NCBI GenBank assembly: GCA_014534425.1
Contig: JACVRN010000046.1
Coordinates: forward strand, 1-33,135
DNA length: 33,135 nt
Origin: Pyrinomonadaceae bacterium
GTDB taxonomy: Bacteria > Acidobacteriota > Blastocatellia > Pyrinomonadales > Pyrinomonadaceae
Reading direction: 5' to 3'
Positions 33,076 to 33,135 of this stretch are shown here, one piece after another (position 1 is the stretch's first letter; each line of letters begins with the position of its first letter). A model generated the notes under the pieces. It saw only the letters and a list, made by a program, of their open reading frames with translations. It was not told the origin of the DNA and made no database searches. The position numbers were made by a program, and so were the translations under genes.

Positions 33076-33135
33076 ATGGCAACTAAGAAAGCAGGAAAGA
33101 AGTCAGGCAAGGGTGGTGGCGGTTCAAAGGGCGGC
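33076..33135 (+). CDS. Lys/Gly-rich small protein (N-terminal 20 residues only)
   Basis: Starts at ATG 33076 behind AAAAAGGAG, 11 bases upstream, and runs off the window. The visible part is nearly all Lys, Gly, Ser, Ala and Thr (MATKKAGKK, then GKGGGGSKGG). That composition fits the tail of a nucleic-acid-binding or histone-H1-like protein, but no domain is visible, so no function is claimed. The strong promoter suggests an abundant product. Confidence 0.6.
   Translation, partial: MATKKAGKKSGKGGGGSKGG

Overview
The window is about 33 kb of a GC-rich bacterial chromosome with a Gram-negative envelope: a large TonB-dependent receptor with an N-terminal carboxypeptidase-regulatory domain, PilN/PilO-type inner-membrane proteins, and many signal peptides ending in AQ. 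The receptor architecture, the Nramp/MgtE-N pairing and the secreted TPR proteins look most like Acidobacteriota (perhaps Blastocatellia). That placement is inference; there is no rRNA or tRNA here to confirm it. I saw no prophage, insertion sequence, CRISPR array or tRNA gene.

Layout. (1) 1-3.7 kb, minus strand: heat-shock operon hsp20-clpB-hsp20 behind a good sigma70-type promoter, with a 5' leader that could hide the ribosome binding site. (2) 3.9-5.6 kb, plus strand: DUF1272 zinc-ribbon protein, Lrp/AsnC regulator and EamA exporter, joined by two ATGA overlaps. (3) 5.7-8.4 kb, minus: cyclic-nucleotide-domain MscS channel, a polytopic membrane protein and a small secreted protein. (4) 8.5-11.2 kb, minus: a soluble PRC/MgtE-N/CBS protein and a divergent Nramp transporter whose metal-site motifs are altered, a probable Mg2+ (or other hard-cation) module. 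Upstream lies an array of 21-bp tandem repeats. (5) 11.5-12.9 kb: a secreted LEA-like repeat protein and a secreted dual-specificity-type phosphatase, divergent.

(6) 13.0-16.0 kb, minus: two tandem secreted paralogues carrying what looks like a protein-kinase or HipA-like catalytic motif set, followed by a DUF4956 membrane protein. This operon is the best candidate for an undescribed system. (7) 16.1-20.6 kb, minus: HD phosphohydrolase, zinc-ribbon methyltransferase, CsgG-like/TonB_C protein and an S41 protease lacking the usual catalytic lysine. (8) 21.0-26.8 kb, plus: TonB-dependent receptor and two paralogous secreted TPR proteins. (9) 26.8-27.5 kb, minus: ribA (GTP cyclohydrolase II). (10) 27.6-32.7 kb, plus: FHA-GGDEF diguanylate cyclase, a four-gene PilN/PilO/PilP(IPT)/pseudopilin cluster with no ATPase or secretin, and a stand-alone HD-GYP phosphodiesterase. 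(11) At the right edge a Lys/Gly-rich protein begins behind a near-consensus promoter and a structured leader.

A 19-bp interspersed repeat (AACAGGATGGACAGGATAA) occurs in three intergenic places. Strong intergenic hairpins separate most convergent or tandem units.
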